Shown here one piece after another: positions 1-11,007 of a DNA stretch of 64,000 nucleotides. The stretch comes from Zhengitettix transpicula (Eukaryota; Arthropoda; Insecta; Orthoptera; Tetrigidae), in the NCBI GenBank assembly GCA_037074705.1, contig CM073596.1, positions 10,062,001 through 10,126,000 on the forward strand. The letters are read 5' to 3'. Both the position numbers and the translations under genes were made by a program. Every line of letters starts with the position of its first letter. Within the stretch, counting starts at the first letter, position 1. Below the pieces are notes generated by a model that saw only the letters and a list, made by a program, of their open reading frames with translations, did no database searches and was not told the DNA's origin.

Positions 1-320
1 TTTTGTACTTCTACTGCCGAATAAAAAAATCCCTGGTGTTATATTTATGGACATCTAATTTTCTTTTTATAAAAATATTTAAATACTCGGGGAACTGCCC
101 CTTAACTATTCTATAAATAAAAATTAACACTTCATACTAAATTTGCTCCCTAATATTTAACAATTCTAATTTATTTAACATATCCTGAATTTTACTTTAT
201 TTATTTTCAATTCAAGATACCTCGGGCTTTTCTAAAATTTAGAAATTAATAACATAAGTACATAAAGGTTTTTTAAAATAATGAATAATAAATATTTTTA
301 AAAAATCAAGTTGTATTGCA

Positions 321-325
<5 letters not shown>

Positions 326-362
<37 letters not shown>
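326..362. repeat. (TA)n microsatellite
   Basis: An uninterrupted TA dinucleotide run of about 37 bp. Similar shorter runs occur near 4495-4520, 9035-9055, 11521-11541, 27136-27155 and 39585-39603. Confidence 0.95.
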
Positions 363-366
<4 letters not shown>

Positions 367-489
367 GATTCAAGACCGTTTATTTATTTATTGAAAATAT
401 TAAAAACGTGAGATATTTTTTCATTATATATATTCTCCTAAACTCAACCAAAATAACCAAATATTAATAAAAGAGTTGATGACACTAAA

Positions 490-731
490 CAGACACTTTT
501 TATTTTTTTTTATATTGTAACGACGTTTCGGTACCTTTTTGTATCTTCTTCGGGAATTTTCATAAAGAGGAGGTATTTACCAATGATTAGATTTGTAGTA
601 TAAAATTGTACAAATTAAACAAATGGAAACTGAAGTGAAAAAAACCCTTACCAAATTAATATAATAAAATACCTGAAGAAGGTACAAAAATGTATAGAAC
701 CGTCGTTACAATATAAATAAAAAAATGTCTG
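490..731. repeat. Inverted-repeat (MITE-like) element
   Basis: The segment at 490-556 is found again in reverse complement at 671-731 with roughly 80 percent identity by eye. Both arms carry the core TATTGTAACGACG, followed in the first arm by TTTCGG and ending in CTTCTTC. The spacer is about 115 bp with no ORF. The fold-back layout suggests a small non-autonomous DNA element. No target-site duplication could be fixed. Confidence 0.7.
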
Positions 732-1580
732 CATCAGGTTATCAATTGTTTTATTAATTCAAAAACAGACGTTAAATGAAAACTTTCAAATATTTTAATG
801 TTTTGATTATAATTGGAGAGAGGAAAAGTGGGTTGAGAGAAATTCGTTATTTCTAGCCAGTCTTTTTTTTTAAATAATAATAATTGTGATAGGCGGAGCC
901 ATTTTTCACTTTGGCTGAATGAATGTGGATGGAGGTAATCTTAGTATAATGACCGTTCCAGGTAAGAAAGCGAGCCCACCTCTGAGAGAGGGTGCCATTG
1001 TGTCTCGTGGGAAGGCGGGGAGGGGGGGGGGGAGTGATTCTCTCATCCACTGTCCTTCCTCTCAAACCAGCAAACTCATTACACGGAGTAATCTATCCTG
1101 GAAGATGTAATTAAGGACACGCATACGTATATATATTCTATTTTTGAAAATGGTAATAAACGATTGGTGGTTTTTTTATAAAAGAAGAAATTTACTCGTC
1201 GTCACATTCAGCTAAGAATTTATTTATTCAAAATTATTCCGCTGAAAGGGAGCAATTGGAGGGGGAATTGAGTTGGTTTGAGGGATATAGGAGCACTGCA
1301 ACTACATGCTTTTCACTACAGGCAACCGAAAACTGCACGCAGTTTTTTTTTCCCACAAAAGACACAGTTTATCTTCCTGAGCGGCGCGGAGTATCCTTTC
1401 CCTCACCCCACCGAGTCATCGTGTCGTATTTTTTTTTTTGCCATCATAAAACAACATTCGATAAATGACAAACATGCAGCTTTAGAGTGCACTGTAAATA
1501 CCACTGTGATCAAAAAGCAAGGTGAAATTGTTATTTAAAACTCCCTGGTATTAGGAAGGCAGGTAAATTTTTTTCCCCTA

Positions 1581-2823
1581 GGTTGGTAGGACTGTCTATA
1601 ATATTTGCCAAGCGTCTGTTTGTTAAAAGGTTTAATTGTCACCGAGTTACACTTGTTTTTGTAAACAACCAAAAGTGAATTTTTCTATTTTTGCAATGGG
1701 TGATTTTGTTGAGCGAAGAACTTGCATCAAATTTTGTTTGCGGTACGAATATTCTGGTGCTGACACGTTGAAAATGTTGCGGAAGGCCTTTGGTGATCAA
1801 ACTATGGCACAAAAAAAACGTTTATAAGGGGTACAACGAGTTCAAAGAGGGCCGAGAAAGCGTTGAAGACGAACCGCGCTCTGGACGACCATCAACGTCT
1901 ACCGACGAGGGCCACGTCCAAAAAATCAAAGATTTGGTGCTTGAAAATCGTCGATGAACAATCAGAGATCTCGCTGATAGTGTTGGAATATTATTTGGCT
2001 CAGCCCAAACCATTTTGAAGAATGTTTTGTGTCCGAAACGCGTCAAGTGGCGATTGGTGCCAAAATCGCTCAATTTTTGGGAAAAAAGGCGTCGCGTTGA
2101 TGTGTGTGAAACTTTGCTGTCTGACTATCAGGAACACTTGAAATGCATCATTACTGGAGACGAGACTTGGATTTACGCATACGACCCTGAAACCACCGAC
2201 CAATCCAGCGAATATCGTGCAAAAGGTGAAGCAAGACCGAAAAGACCACGGCAAAGTCGATCGGAAATCAAGGTGATGTTGACAGTTTTCTTTGATTATC
2301 GTGGTGTGGTGCACTATGAATTCCTTCCGCCGGGCCAAACTGTCAACAAAGAATATTATTTGAGCGTTATGCGTCGTTTTCGTGAAGCTATTCGTCTGAA
2401 ACGGCCGGAATTATGGGCGAACAACTGTTGGTTCCTTCATCACGATAATGCACCATGTCATACTGCATTGGTTCTTCGCGACTTTTTTGCCCAAAACTCG
2501 ACTCATATCGTTCCGCAACCACCGTATTGGCCTGATTTGCCTCCGTGCGACTTCTAGATATTCAGCAAACTCAAAAGGCCAATGCGGGGACGCCGTTTTG
2601 ACACAATTGAGGAGATAAAAACCGAATCGAAGAAGGTCTTGAAGGCTATACCGGAAAAAGACTATTCCGACTGTTTCGAGGAATGGAAAAAGCGTTGGAA
2701 AAAGTGCGTTTTATCGGACGGGGATTACTTGGAAGGGGATGAAATTGATTTGGAAGAATAAATAAAGAATATATATTTTATAAATAAATTTATCTTACTT
2801 TTTGTTCACAGTGGTATATAAGT
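1581..2823 (+). mobile_element. mariner-family DNA transposon, inactive
   Basis: A 1243-bp segment between two TA dinucleotides (1579-1580 and 2824-2825), the expected target-site duplication of mariner elements. It contains one broken transposase frame at 1696-2761. The termini, GGTTGGTAGGACTGT on the left and the complement of ACAGTGGTATATAAGT on the right, share an ACTGT core but are poor inverted repeats, so the exact ends are tentative. Length and content fit a mariner of about 1.25-1.3 kb. It probably sits in the first syndecan intron. Confidence 0.85.
1696..2761 (+). pseudogene. mariner transposase pseudogene (D,D34D)
   Basis: The frame starts at ATG 1696, with the motif FVERRTCIKF near the N-terminus, and ends with TAA at 2759-2761. 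The catalytic triad of mariner can be seen: the Asp of GDETW near 2160, the Asp of HHDNAPCH near 2451 and the Asp of PPCDF near 2549. The second and third are separated by 34 residues, the D,D34D signature. Three defects break it. The reading frame shifts near the poly-A run at about 1811-1818. An in-frame TGA lies at 1955-1957, at a position where an Arg codon is likely. A TAG lies at 2555-2557 just after CDF. It cannot encode an active enzyme. The subfamily was not settled. Confidence 0.92.
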
Positions 2824-4494
2824 TAGTTTTGCGTTTGGTGGCACCCTTCGTACCTCCGCGATATTGTTGTGGTGACGTCACGCTTATGGGGGATGGCTAA
2901 TTTTCAAGTCAGCTGCCCAGTGGCACTCGTGCAGAGCTGATAGCAATAAATCTACAGGGGGAGCTCAAAATGTGTCGAGCTGATGATTAAAAGGGAACAC
3001 TTACAGTTGTTCGAATTGCAAACTATGGAATATCGTCGTTAAATTATATCGCGTTCTGAGATTATTATATATTCATGTCTCAAAGAATAAATTAATTAAA
3101 GAAAAAAAAGTTTTTATAATTTCTTCCAGTAAAATACCTGGCGCCCTATTCTTGAGAACTTCGGGAAAGTTGGATGAGTCGGCGGATTGAAAACAGTATC
3201 GGCTACAAATTATCGTCCAAAAATTGTATGCGAAAAACTGAGCCGAGACCATATATATATATATATTATCTATTTTCCCCCATCCGTACCCACCTTTGTA
3301 CCGAGGAGATCTTAACCGGCTTGTTGAATGTCAGTATTCAACTGTGCGACCCCCAAAACTGTGGATTCAACTAGAATCTCTGTCGTTTTCTCTTTATATA
3401 TATAATTTAATTACACAGAATTTGTTTGCGGTACTCACTCACAGACACATGCGTCCATTTTTATTTATTATAGATTTTATGGAGAAACCAAAAGTGCTTT
3501 TAAACCCCCTAGGACCAAAGAAACTTGTTCCCAATCGTGAAATTGAATGTTACTTGTTTTTATTTTCCGATATCTCAGGTTTCTGTGTCTTCTGAAGTAT
3601 TACGGTGGTTACTTCTTGTAATTTGTATTTAGTTGTTTCAAAGCTGTTATCCTGAATGTGTTCACTTTTATATTAGGTTTGAAAATGGAAAAAGAAAACC
3701 TTAATTCGCTGATAAGCCGATCAGAGACCAGTCAGCAAAATTAGGCTGCCGAGCACCGAAATCTGTAGTGATATTGTAACTTGTAATTCCAATCTCCAAA
3801 CCACAATTGTAACTCAGCAAAACAAATATTCAATCTGCATCCAATAAAAATACTTAAACGACTCCCTCAGTCAAAAACGTATTTCTCGCTTGCTCTCCGA
3901 ACGACGCTTAATTTAATTCTTTGCCAGGTGAAAAGGTAAGCCCAAAGACGGCAATGCGGAAAATTATCTCTGGTCAAGATTGAGTGACTAGAGACTGAGT
4001 ACAATTAAAACAGAAATTTTTTATTTTTTATAATCATTAATATATATAACTTCTGTCCATCCTTTCTTATATAAGAAAGATGATATTATTATAGCGATTT
4101 TTTTTATAAATTCAGAGAAGTGTTCTCTAACTTTTTTGCTCTACAAATAAGTTCCATGAGTGTGCAAAGCACAGTGGTAGCTATTGATCCCCCTATTAAC
4201 GCGCAACTTAGTATGTGAGCAACGTCATATTATATTTAAATAGTTCCAAGGCGACCAAGCTGGACACTTTCGGCGTAGAATTTGGGTTTTTTTTATTGTT
4301 TTTTTTTTGGGGGTTTGGGGGGGGGGGTATTTCAAGTACCTTTATTTCGTGGGAAAGGAGACATATTTTTTTCTTTTCGTTTTTCGCTTCATATGAGCAC
4401 AATTTCTATATATATAAATGACAAAGCCTCCATTTGGAGTGGGATGGGGGTGCTTTGACATCAAAGTCAGCTTAAGGAATATATACACCATGGC

Positions 4495-4520
4495 ATATAT
4501 ATATATATATATATATATAA
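4495..4520. repeat. (TA)n microsatellite
   Basis: A TA dinucleotide run of about 26 bp in the presumed syndecan intron. Confidence 0.9.
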
Positions 4521-6359
4521 TTTGTTATTTTTTAATCATTAATATATATATGCTGCAAATGGGATTGATCCTGGTGGTAGTTTGAAAACACACATTTTTA
4601 TAGACAACTGTCTAAACAAATACAATTTTTACTTTAAAAAGTTCTGAAAATTTGTCCACAATTTTAAACTATTCACTTCACTAAAAGAAAGGATACAACA
4701 ACAAAATGCTAATTTTAGAGGGAAAATAAAATCATTTTTAACTTTACAAATCTATTAAATTATTTTTCATCCTTCTTGTTGCTGGAAGATTCTTCTCTTA
4801 CTATTAAGATCCATGGTTGATGTGGAGAGACAAGGTCCACATAAAAGCAACTTCATTCTTTTATTTTCTTGAATAGAATAATTTCATTTTCCCTATAGAT
4901 CCTTGTGAGGAAGAAAATCTTCAAGGATGTGTTTGGGACCCATTATTAAAACTTAATTTGCATAAGAATAATGTATTATAAGACAACTTGACATATAAAG
5001 TACTTTATCTTTGTGAAAATGGTTAAAAATATATTTTTACAGTATAAAATAAATATAATTGTTATAATTTCTCATCTGAAATATTTCAGTAATGATAAAC
5101 TGCTAATAGTTGATGCTAACTATTTGCACCATTGTATTATGGTTAAAAGTTTAATGAATAAATACAAAATATTTTAGGTTATTGCAGTGTAGTGAAGTGA
5201 TAGTACTTCATAAGATCAATCAGATTCTCAATTAACTAAACTGAAATGCTATTATAGTTTGTCTCCTTAGATAAGTCTATTTTCAGATATATATATAATA
5301 GAATATCGTTATTTACATGCAATGTTACATTTGGTAATTCAAATACTGTTCAGTTTGTTTATTTATAATAATTATACTTATTATTGTAATTTCATTTACT
5401 GTAATTTCATGTATGTGCCACTGGGCAAACTGTCCATTTGTGGATTAAATAAATGACTACATACATACTCATTTATAGGGTAGAAGGTGTGGTTGAAGTT
5501 CACTGGGAGTGTTTATTATTTCTTTAATGTCACCAGGAACTTTGTTAAAAACTTATATTCCTGTATTATTCCACCCCTTTTTTATGTGTAACTGACAGAC
5601 TTATAACTTTTATGTAAATTATTTTTATTTCTTCTTACTAAATGAATGCATATTTGAGTTGGTGCTAATTGTATAATAATTATTTATTATAAATACCACC
5701 ATCAATGGGTTAATGAATGGCCTGAAAGAGTGATTATTGTATTGAACCTGACACATTGTTCTAATTACACAGTTCTGGGCTGGAAATAATTAATTTTTCC
5801 CTCTGGAACAACCCAAAAATATAATTCCAGCCCCTCCAGAAGCAATAACAATTTTTATTTTATTGTGTGTGAGGGGGTTGGGGGGGGGGGGTATTAGTTT
5901 TAAGTTCCTTGCCTTCAATCTGGCCTTTGAAGTAGCAATGACAAACGTGGGATAATCGTTGTTAAACATCTCTATGAAAATACTGTTCTTTGTAAAGGTA
6001 ATTTGGATTTCTTTCGCATTCGCGGTTGCTGCTTTAAATCGAGAATTTATTTTTTTGTGACGTCCGAGGAGCTAATTTGTTCCACCGTGCTCAAAAATTT
6101 GACATGAGAGAAAAAAATGTTGTATTTGGAACCTCGCTGCGCGGTGGTGGCAGCCCTGACTGCTGCAGCGTTATTGATTGATTCCGCTCCGGTCTGGAGG
6201 CTGGCCAGCTGACTGACTGTTCTTATCGCCGTGTTGTCGTCTGTTTTCTTCTCGTCTATGGGGGAGGAAAAGGAGAATCTGTGAGCGGACGACGGGGGTT
6301 CCGATTTGTTGTTGTGGGTGTGGCGTTGTTGCTGAGCTGTGTGCGTTTCTTTTCCGCAG

Positions 6360-9300
6360 GGTGGCACATTGCTGAATCCCAAAGATGACATCTACATCGA
6401 CGACGAAGGTCTGGAAGGTTCCGGGGGAGGCAACCAGGAGATCAAGGACGACTTGGAGGCCAGCGGCTCGGGAAGGGGCGACGATGACGAGGACTCTGAG
6501 GGATCCGGCAGCAGTAAGTCGAAATGGTTTTCTATTGAACCTCCGGGGGCCCTTCCCTCTTCTCCCGACACAGTGGCTAGCGACCACACATTATCTTCTT
6601 TAGTGATTACTTATCGTCTCACATCACCTCCACAGAAACACAATTTATGTCAAAGATTTAATTGTATTAATCAATTACCAAGTATGTATAAAGATACAGG
6701 ATGTCATTTTGACTTCCATACCAAAAAAAAAAAATTATTAAAAAAGTAGATTTTAAAAATCACTGTGCATATAATGAGATTGTTAACTTGAAAATATTAA
6801 TGACAGATATTGGACAAGAAAACATAATAATAATTTACATAATGTGAGGACACATTTATTATAGTTCAAGTGCTAGGTAACTGCATTTTAATTGTTATGT
6901 CAAATGAATGAGGAATACGGAAAGTATACAGAATAATAGAATGTATTTTTCTACGGTAGGTTCCTGTGATTGTACGAAAGCTTCTCTTCTCCGGGTTGGA
7001 CCTAAGCTGAGCTATTTTCCTTGACAGTTCTTCAATAATGTGTTGTAATTAAATTCACATTTGTATGGCTAGTTTTTTTTTCTACTTACATTCACATGTA
7101 TATCTGAGAATTATCAGGTTTTATGTGGATGAATTTCACTTTTCATCATTTTCTTAAACACACTACCACAAAAACAATTGTGTAATACATTCTGTTTCTC
7201 ATAAGGTTACTGTATTCCTCATTGGTTTGGCATAATATTTGAAATAAATTGAAGGTCATATACAGAAGGTGTAGAATTTAAAAGTTAAATTAATATATTA
7301 CACAATAACGCATGACATTTCTATTTATTACAAAAATAATACACTAAAGTTTTTTTACATTTTAGTCTAATGTGGTATGTTTGCCTGATGATGTCTATGA
7401 ACGTTCAGGAAACATCTTTATTGTTTTGTAAAGAACACATTAGACTAAAATGTACAAAAGCTTTTGTAAATTTTAATCTAATGCATTATGTTTACCTGTT
7501 GAGGTCCACAAAACATGGAAGAAACATCTCGTATTATTTTGTAATGTATTAACTTAACTTTTAGATTCTATACCGTCTGCACATGGCTTAAGTCTTGTAA
7601 CACACAGATTAGACCATATTAAATTACTGACATTATAATTGAATTGCAATTAGCTAGCACTTGAATTGGAAACCTTGTTATTTTTATAGGTATGTTAAAA
7701 TTAAATTTTATTTTATTGTGCTGCTGCTAGGCCGCACAGTTTGTAAAAAATAGTATAGCAAATTGTGATTTAGATTCATCAAAATTTTTCAAACAAGCTA
7801 GTGGAAAAGATATGGGGAAAGATATGCTGTACTGATTAAAAAATATTCTAGTTTATTATCATTACAAGCAAAATGTATCCAATACATTCTCAATTTATAA
7901 TTATTAATTTAAGACGTTAGGATACTGCATTTAGATCTGAGCTCAATTGAAAGTATTTCTTTTGTTCTTGAATTATTAAGTATTTGATTAGTACCTCTTA
8001 CTTGAATATAATTTTGTATGTATTTATTATTTTAAGAGGTACATATTATTATCTAATTATAAATCCAGAATTTATCCATTATATTTTGATTCATATTTAA
8101 ACAATTGAGTCACGGAATCAAAATAAATTAAATTTGATACTGTAGTGTTTGTTTTGGAATTTTCGTTTTCCACGTGAATACAGGTCATGCATAATATAAA
8201 TTCCCATCTTCCTTTAACTATTTCTAATACTGTGTATTGATCCGTTTGCATATTTTGCTTTGTAGATGTATATTTCTTGTTTGATGCATCAGGAGATAGA
8301 TTTTTTGTTTTGCTTTCATTCAGCTCTTAGGGAAAAAATATTTTTGGTGTGTTTTAAAGTAAAGGAAAGCTGACGAACAAACGTTACAAATGGTATAAAT
8401 TATTTTAGTATTCATAATTGAGGGAGACATTTTAGCCACAGTCAGTCTTAGTTATAAGCAGTCCAACAGTTATGGAGCTACTTAATTCAGTCTAGCTTAA
8501 GTGTTTTGCTATTTCTGCTTTTTTATCTGATAAAAGTGTGGGAATTTGCCAAGTCTCTTTTAGTCTCATGTGATTTAGAATAGAACCGATTCCAAACAGG
8601 TTTGTTCCCTCACTTACGACCAAGGAATACAAAATGCCTGATGTATGGTCAACTTTCAGATCACTGTCCATGTGTTGTGAATTGCAAATACTGGCAAAAA
8701 ATTATCTCAGTTACAGTAAAAAGAATGTCATTTCACTCGACATCTCGTTTACTTTCCTGAACCTTTGGGGCTGGACTACCAGACTATGAAAAGCTTACAT
8801 TTTACATTTATTTTATTTGAAAATAAAAATGTCCACATGCTGCAGCATCAAACATTAGTATCATTATTACACTTACACAAATAAACTCATAAAAATTGTT
8901 ACTAAAGTTGGGCGTCACTATTCATGATAATAAATAACCATTACTTTAATTCTTTTAATAAACTTTTAATTGGTTTTCTGAAAATGGATCACATATTAAT
9001 TGTGAGAAAGCATAGTATCATTGATTTTTTTAAAATATATATATATATATATATCATTTTAGAATAAACATGTAGGTCAGATTTAAAATCAAATTATCTG
9101 TTGACCCTGGATAATATCATTCAGTTCAGGAAATGCTATTGTATTTATTCTGAAGAGTAGAGCCATGTGATTCATTTGCAGAACTTTCCAGAAAATTTGG
9201 TCTGCCAATGTAATTGAATATAAAAAGTATATAAACTTTCAATCATTGAAACTAAGCTGTTTTATGTCTTATAAATAAATATATATAATTAGTGATGAAT

Positions 9301-11007
9301 GTGCAGAAAATTTATACGTATTGTTTCAGGAGATCCTGTAATTCCTGGAGGACCACCAAAGGATCCGATTAGAACTATCATAGAGCCAACTATTACACAA
9401 ACCAAAGCAGTAAGTCCCATGAAATGTTTTTTGGCTATAATATTGAATAGCGCTGAAGCAAGCATGTTGATACACAAGAGTACATTAAAAAATTATGTCT
9501 GAGATTTATAGATTTATGTTTATCAATTATCATGTGATACTACAATGATTTTTTTTAAAAAAAACTGGTTCATTAGCTCTGAGTAGATTAAAATACGAAG
9601 TTTTTATGAATTTTAAGATACTTGTTAAAATGAAAAGTTAATCCTCTGGAATGTTAAAAAGATAGAGCAATACTTTGTTGCTTTCTTTTCTTTGCAAAAT
9701 ACAGTTGTTTTGTCCTTCTCTGATCCACATAGATAGTACTTTTTAAACTAGAACGACAGGGGAAATCTATTGAACTGAGGGTGTGCCTTGTGGTAGGTAC
9801 AATTTTTTTCTGTGCTTCATCACTTGATATCCAACATATTATCAAAAAGATTACTGAATATGAGGAGATAAATAATGAATATTGTTTTAAGCAGTTTTAC
9901 ACTTTGGAGGGTCACTGACTTGTTTCCTTTTCCAGCCGCCTCCTATCAACAATGAGCCACCGAGTGAAACAAATGTAGTTATCCCCAAAAGTAATGGGGA
10001 AATTGACCAAGGAAGCTCATCTAGTGACTCTAACTCTGCGAATAACGAAGTCATCATGAACCGTAAGGGTGAAGACCGCACTACGTCATTCTTTGCCCAA
10101 CCAGGTATTCTGGCAGGTAAGCATTTCCAAATATTATATATCATCACTGGCCACTAATTTCTCAGAAGACGTTGCTTTTCCCATTCACAAATATCAGGCC
10201 ATGTTCATTCAAAATAACGTGAAATTTAATGTATCGAGGAGCCAAACGCACTAAATTCCACTTAACCAAGCATTTTCTTTGCCTTTAACTATCAAGTTGT
10301 GGCAATTGTTATTGATGGCTTTTTGTATATTTTTTTCTCAAATAAAGAAATGGTATAATATGATGAATAATTGATTGGGATAGGAAAAGGAGGTAGACAA
10401 TTAAAGACGAAATCTGAATGATGGATAATTTTATCTACACTACCTCTGGTAATTTAAGGACATAAAATTAGAAAGCTTCACAACTAAGAAACATATCAAA
10501 ATATAAAAAAAAACAATGGCTTGAATAATGATAATTTTTTCCACTGTGACACTCACTCATAGTTTTCTTATTCAGTGAGAGATTTGTATATAATTGTTAA
10601 AAATATATATTACTTGTAATTGTACGTATATTTCAATGCAAGGAAACTTGAGGTACAATCTCATCCTTTAATAAATTTAATTTCTTCCTGCATTGTGGAA
10701 TTTTGGTAAGTAGCACAAGTTGTATATTTAAATTATTAAATGAGTTTTCAACACTTATTAATGTCATTACTATTCACTTTTTGCAGAGGTATAGCCTTTC
10801 AGTTCTCCAGGAACTTAATATTTGCAATTTGTTTCAGCTGTCATTGGAGGTGCAGTTGTGGGTCTGTTGTGTGCCATACTGGTGGTCATGTTCATTGTGT
10901 ACAGAATGAGGAAGAAGGACGAGGGATCGTACGCGCTGGACGAGCCCAAGAGATCGCCGACAGTAAACTCCTACACTAAGAATTCAAACCGTGAATTTTA
11001 TGCCTGA
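6360..11007 (+). CDS. Sdc: Syndecan, last four coding exons (5' end outside window)
   Basis: Type I membrane heparan-sulfate proteoglycan: a co-receptor for matrix and growth factors that links to the cytoskeleton through PDZ proteins. Exons are 6360-6513, 9330-9409, 9936-10116 and 10838-11007 (TGA 11005-11007). Phases agree and the visible part codes 194 aa. The first exon is acidic with Ser-Gly glycosaminoglycan sites in acidic context (EGSGGG, EASGSGRG, DSEGSGSS). Exons 2 and 3 give a Pro/Ser/Asn-rich stalk. Exon 4 carries a transmembrane helix with a GAVVG (GxxxG) dimerisation motif, the C1 region RMRKKDEGSYALDEP, a short V region, and the C-terminal PDZ ligand EFYA. TM plus C1 plus EFYA is diagnostic for syndecan. 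The signal peptide exon is missing because it lies to the left of the window. Confidence 0.95.
7357..7555. repeat. Tandem duplication of a ~90-bp unit
   Basis: Two diverged direct copies (about 7357-7437 and 7467-7550) share the order TTTTAxTCTAATG, TATGTTTxCCTG, GAxGTC and AAACATCT, then TTTTGTAA. The first copy is also flanked by an inverted pair: CATTTTAGTCTAATGTG near 7358 and its complement near 7437. It lies in syndecan intron 6514-9329. No coding potential was recognised. Confidence 0.65.

Larger units (their letters stand above)
1..6359. other. Left flank, presumably syndecan intron
   Basis: No exon could be recognised left of the first visible syndecan exon at 6360. That exon begins with an acceptor and not with a start codon, so this stretch is best read as part of a large intron whose 5' exon (signal peptide) lies outside the window. 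It holds an inverted repeat at 490-731, a mariner relic at 1581-2823, TA microsatellites at 326-362 and 4495-4520, and G runs near 1021, 4310 and 5879. Small ORFs here have no coding look. The rest is AT-rich sequence in which I see nothing. Confidence 0.6.

Noticed and set aside
1696..2761. An active mariner transposase
   Set aside because: One frameshift and two in-frame stops interrupt the frame.
4310..4328. G-quadruplex
   Set aside because: Essentially one long G run without four separated tracts, so it looks like a homopolymer expansion. The same holds for the runs near 1021, 5879 and 44653.
6339..6749. Longer open frame through the first syndecan exon and its intron
   Set aside because: The frame runs through a clear donor (GCA|GTAAGT at 6513/6514) and loses syndecan-like content afterwards; intron read-through only.
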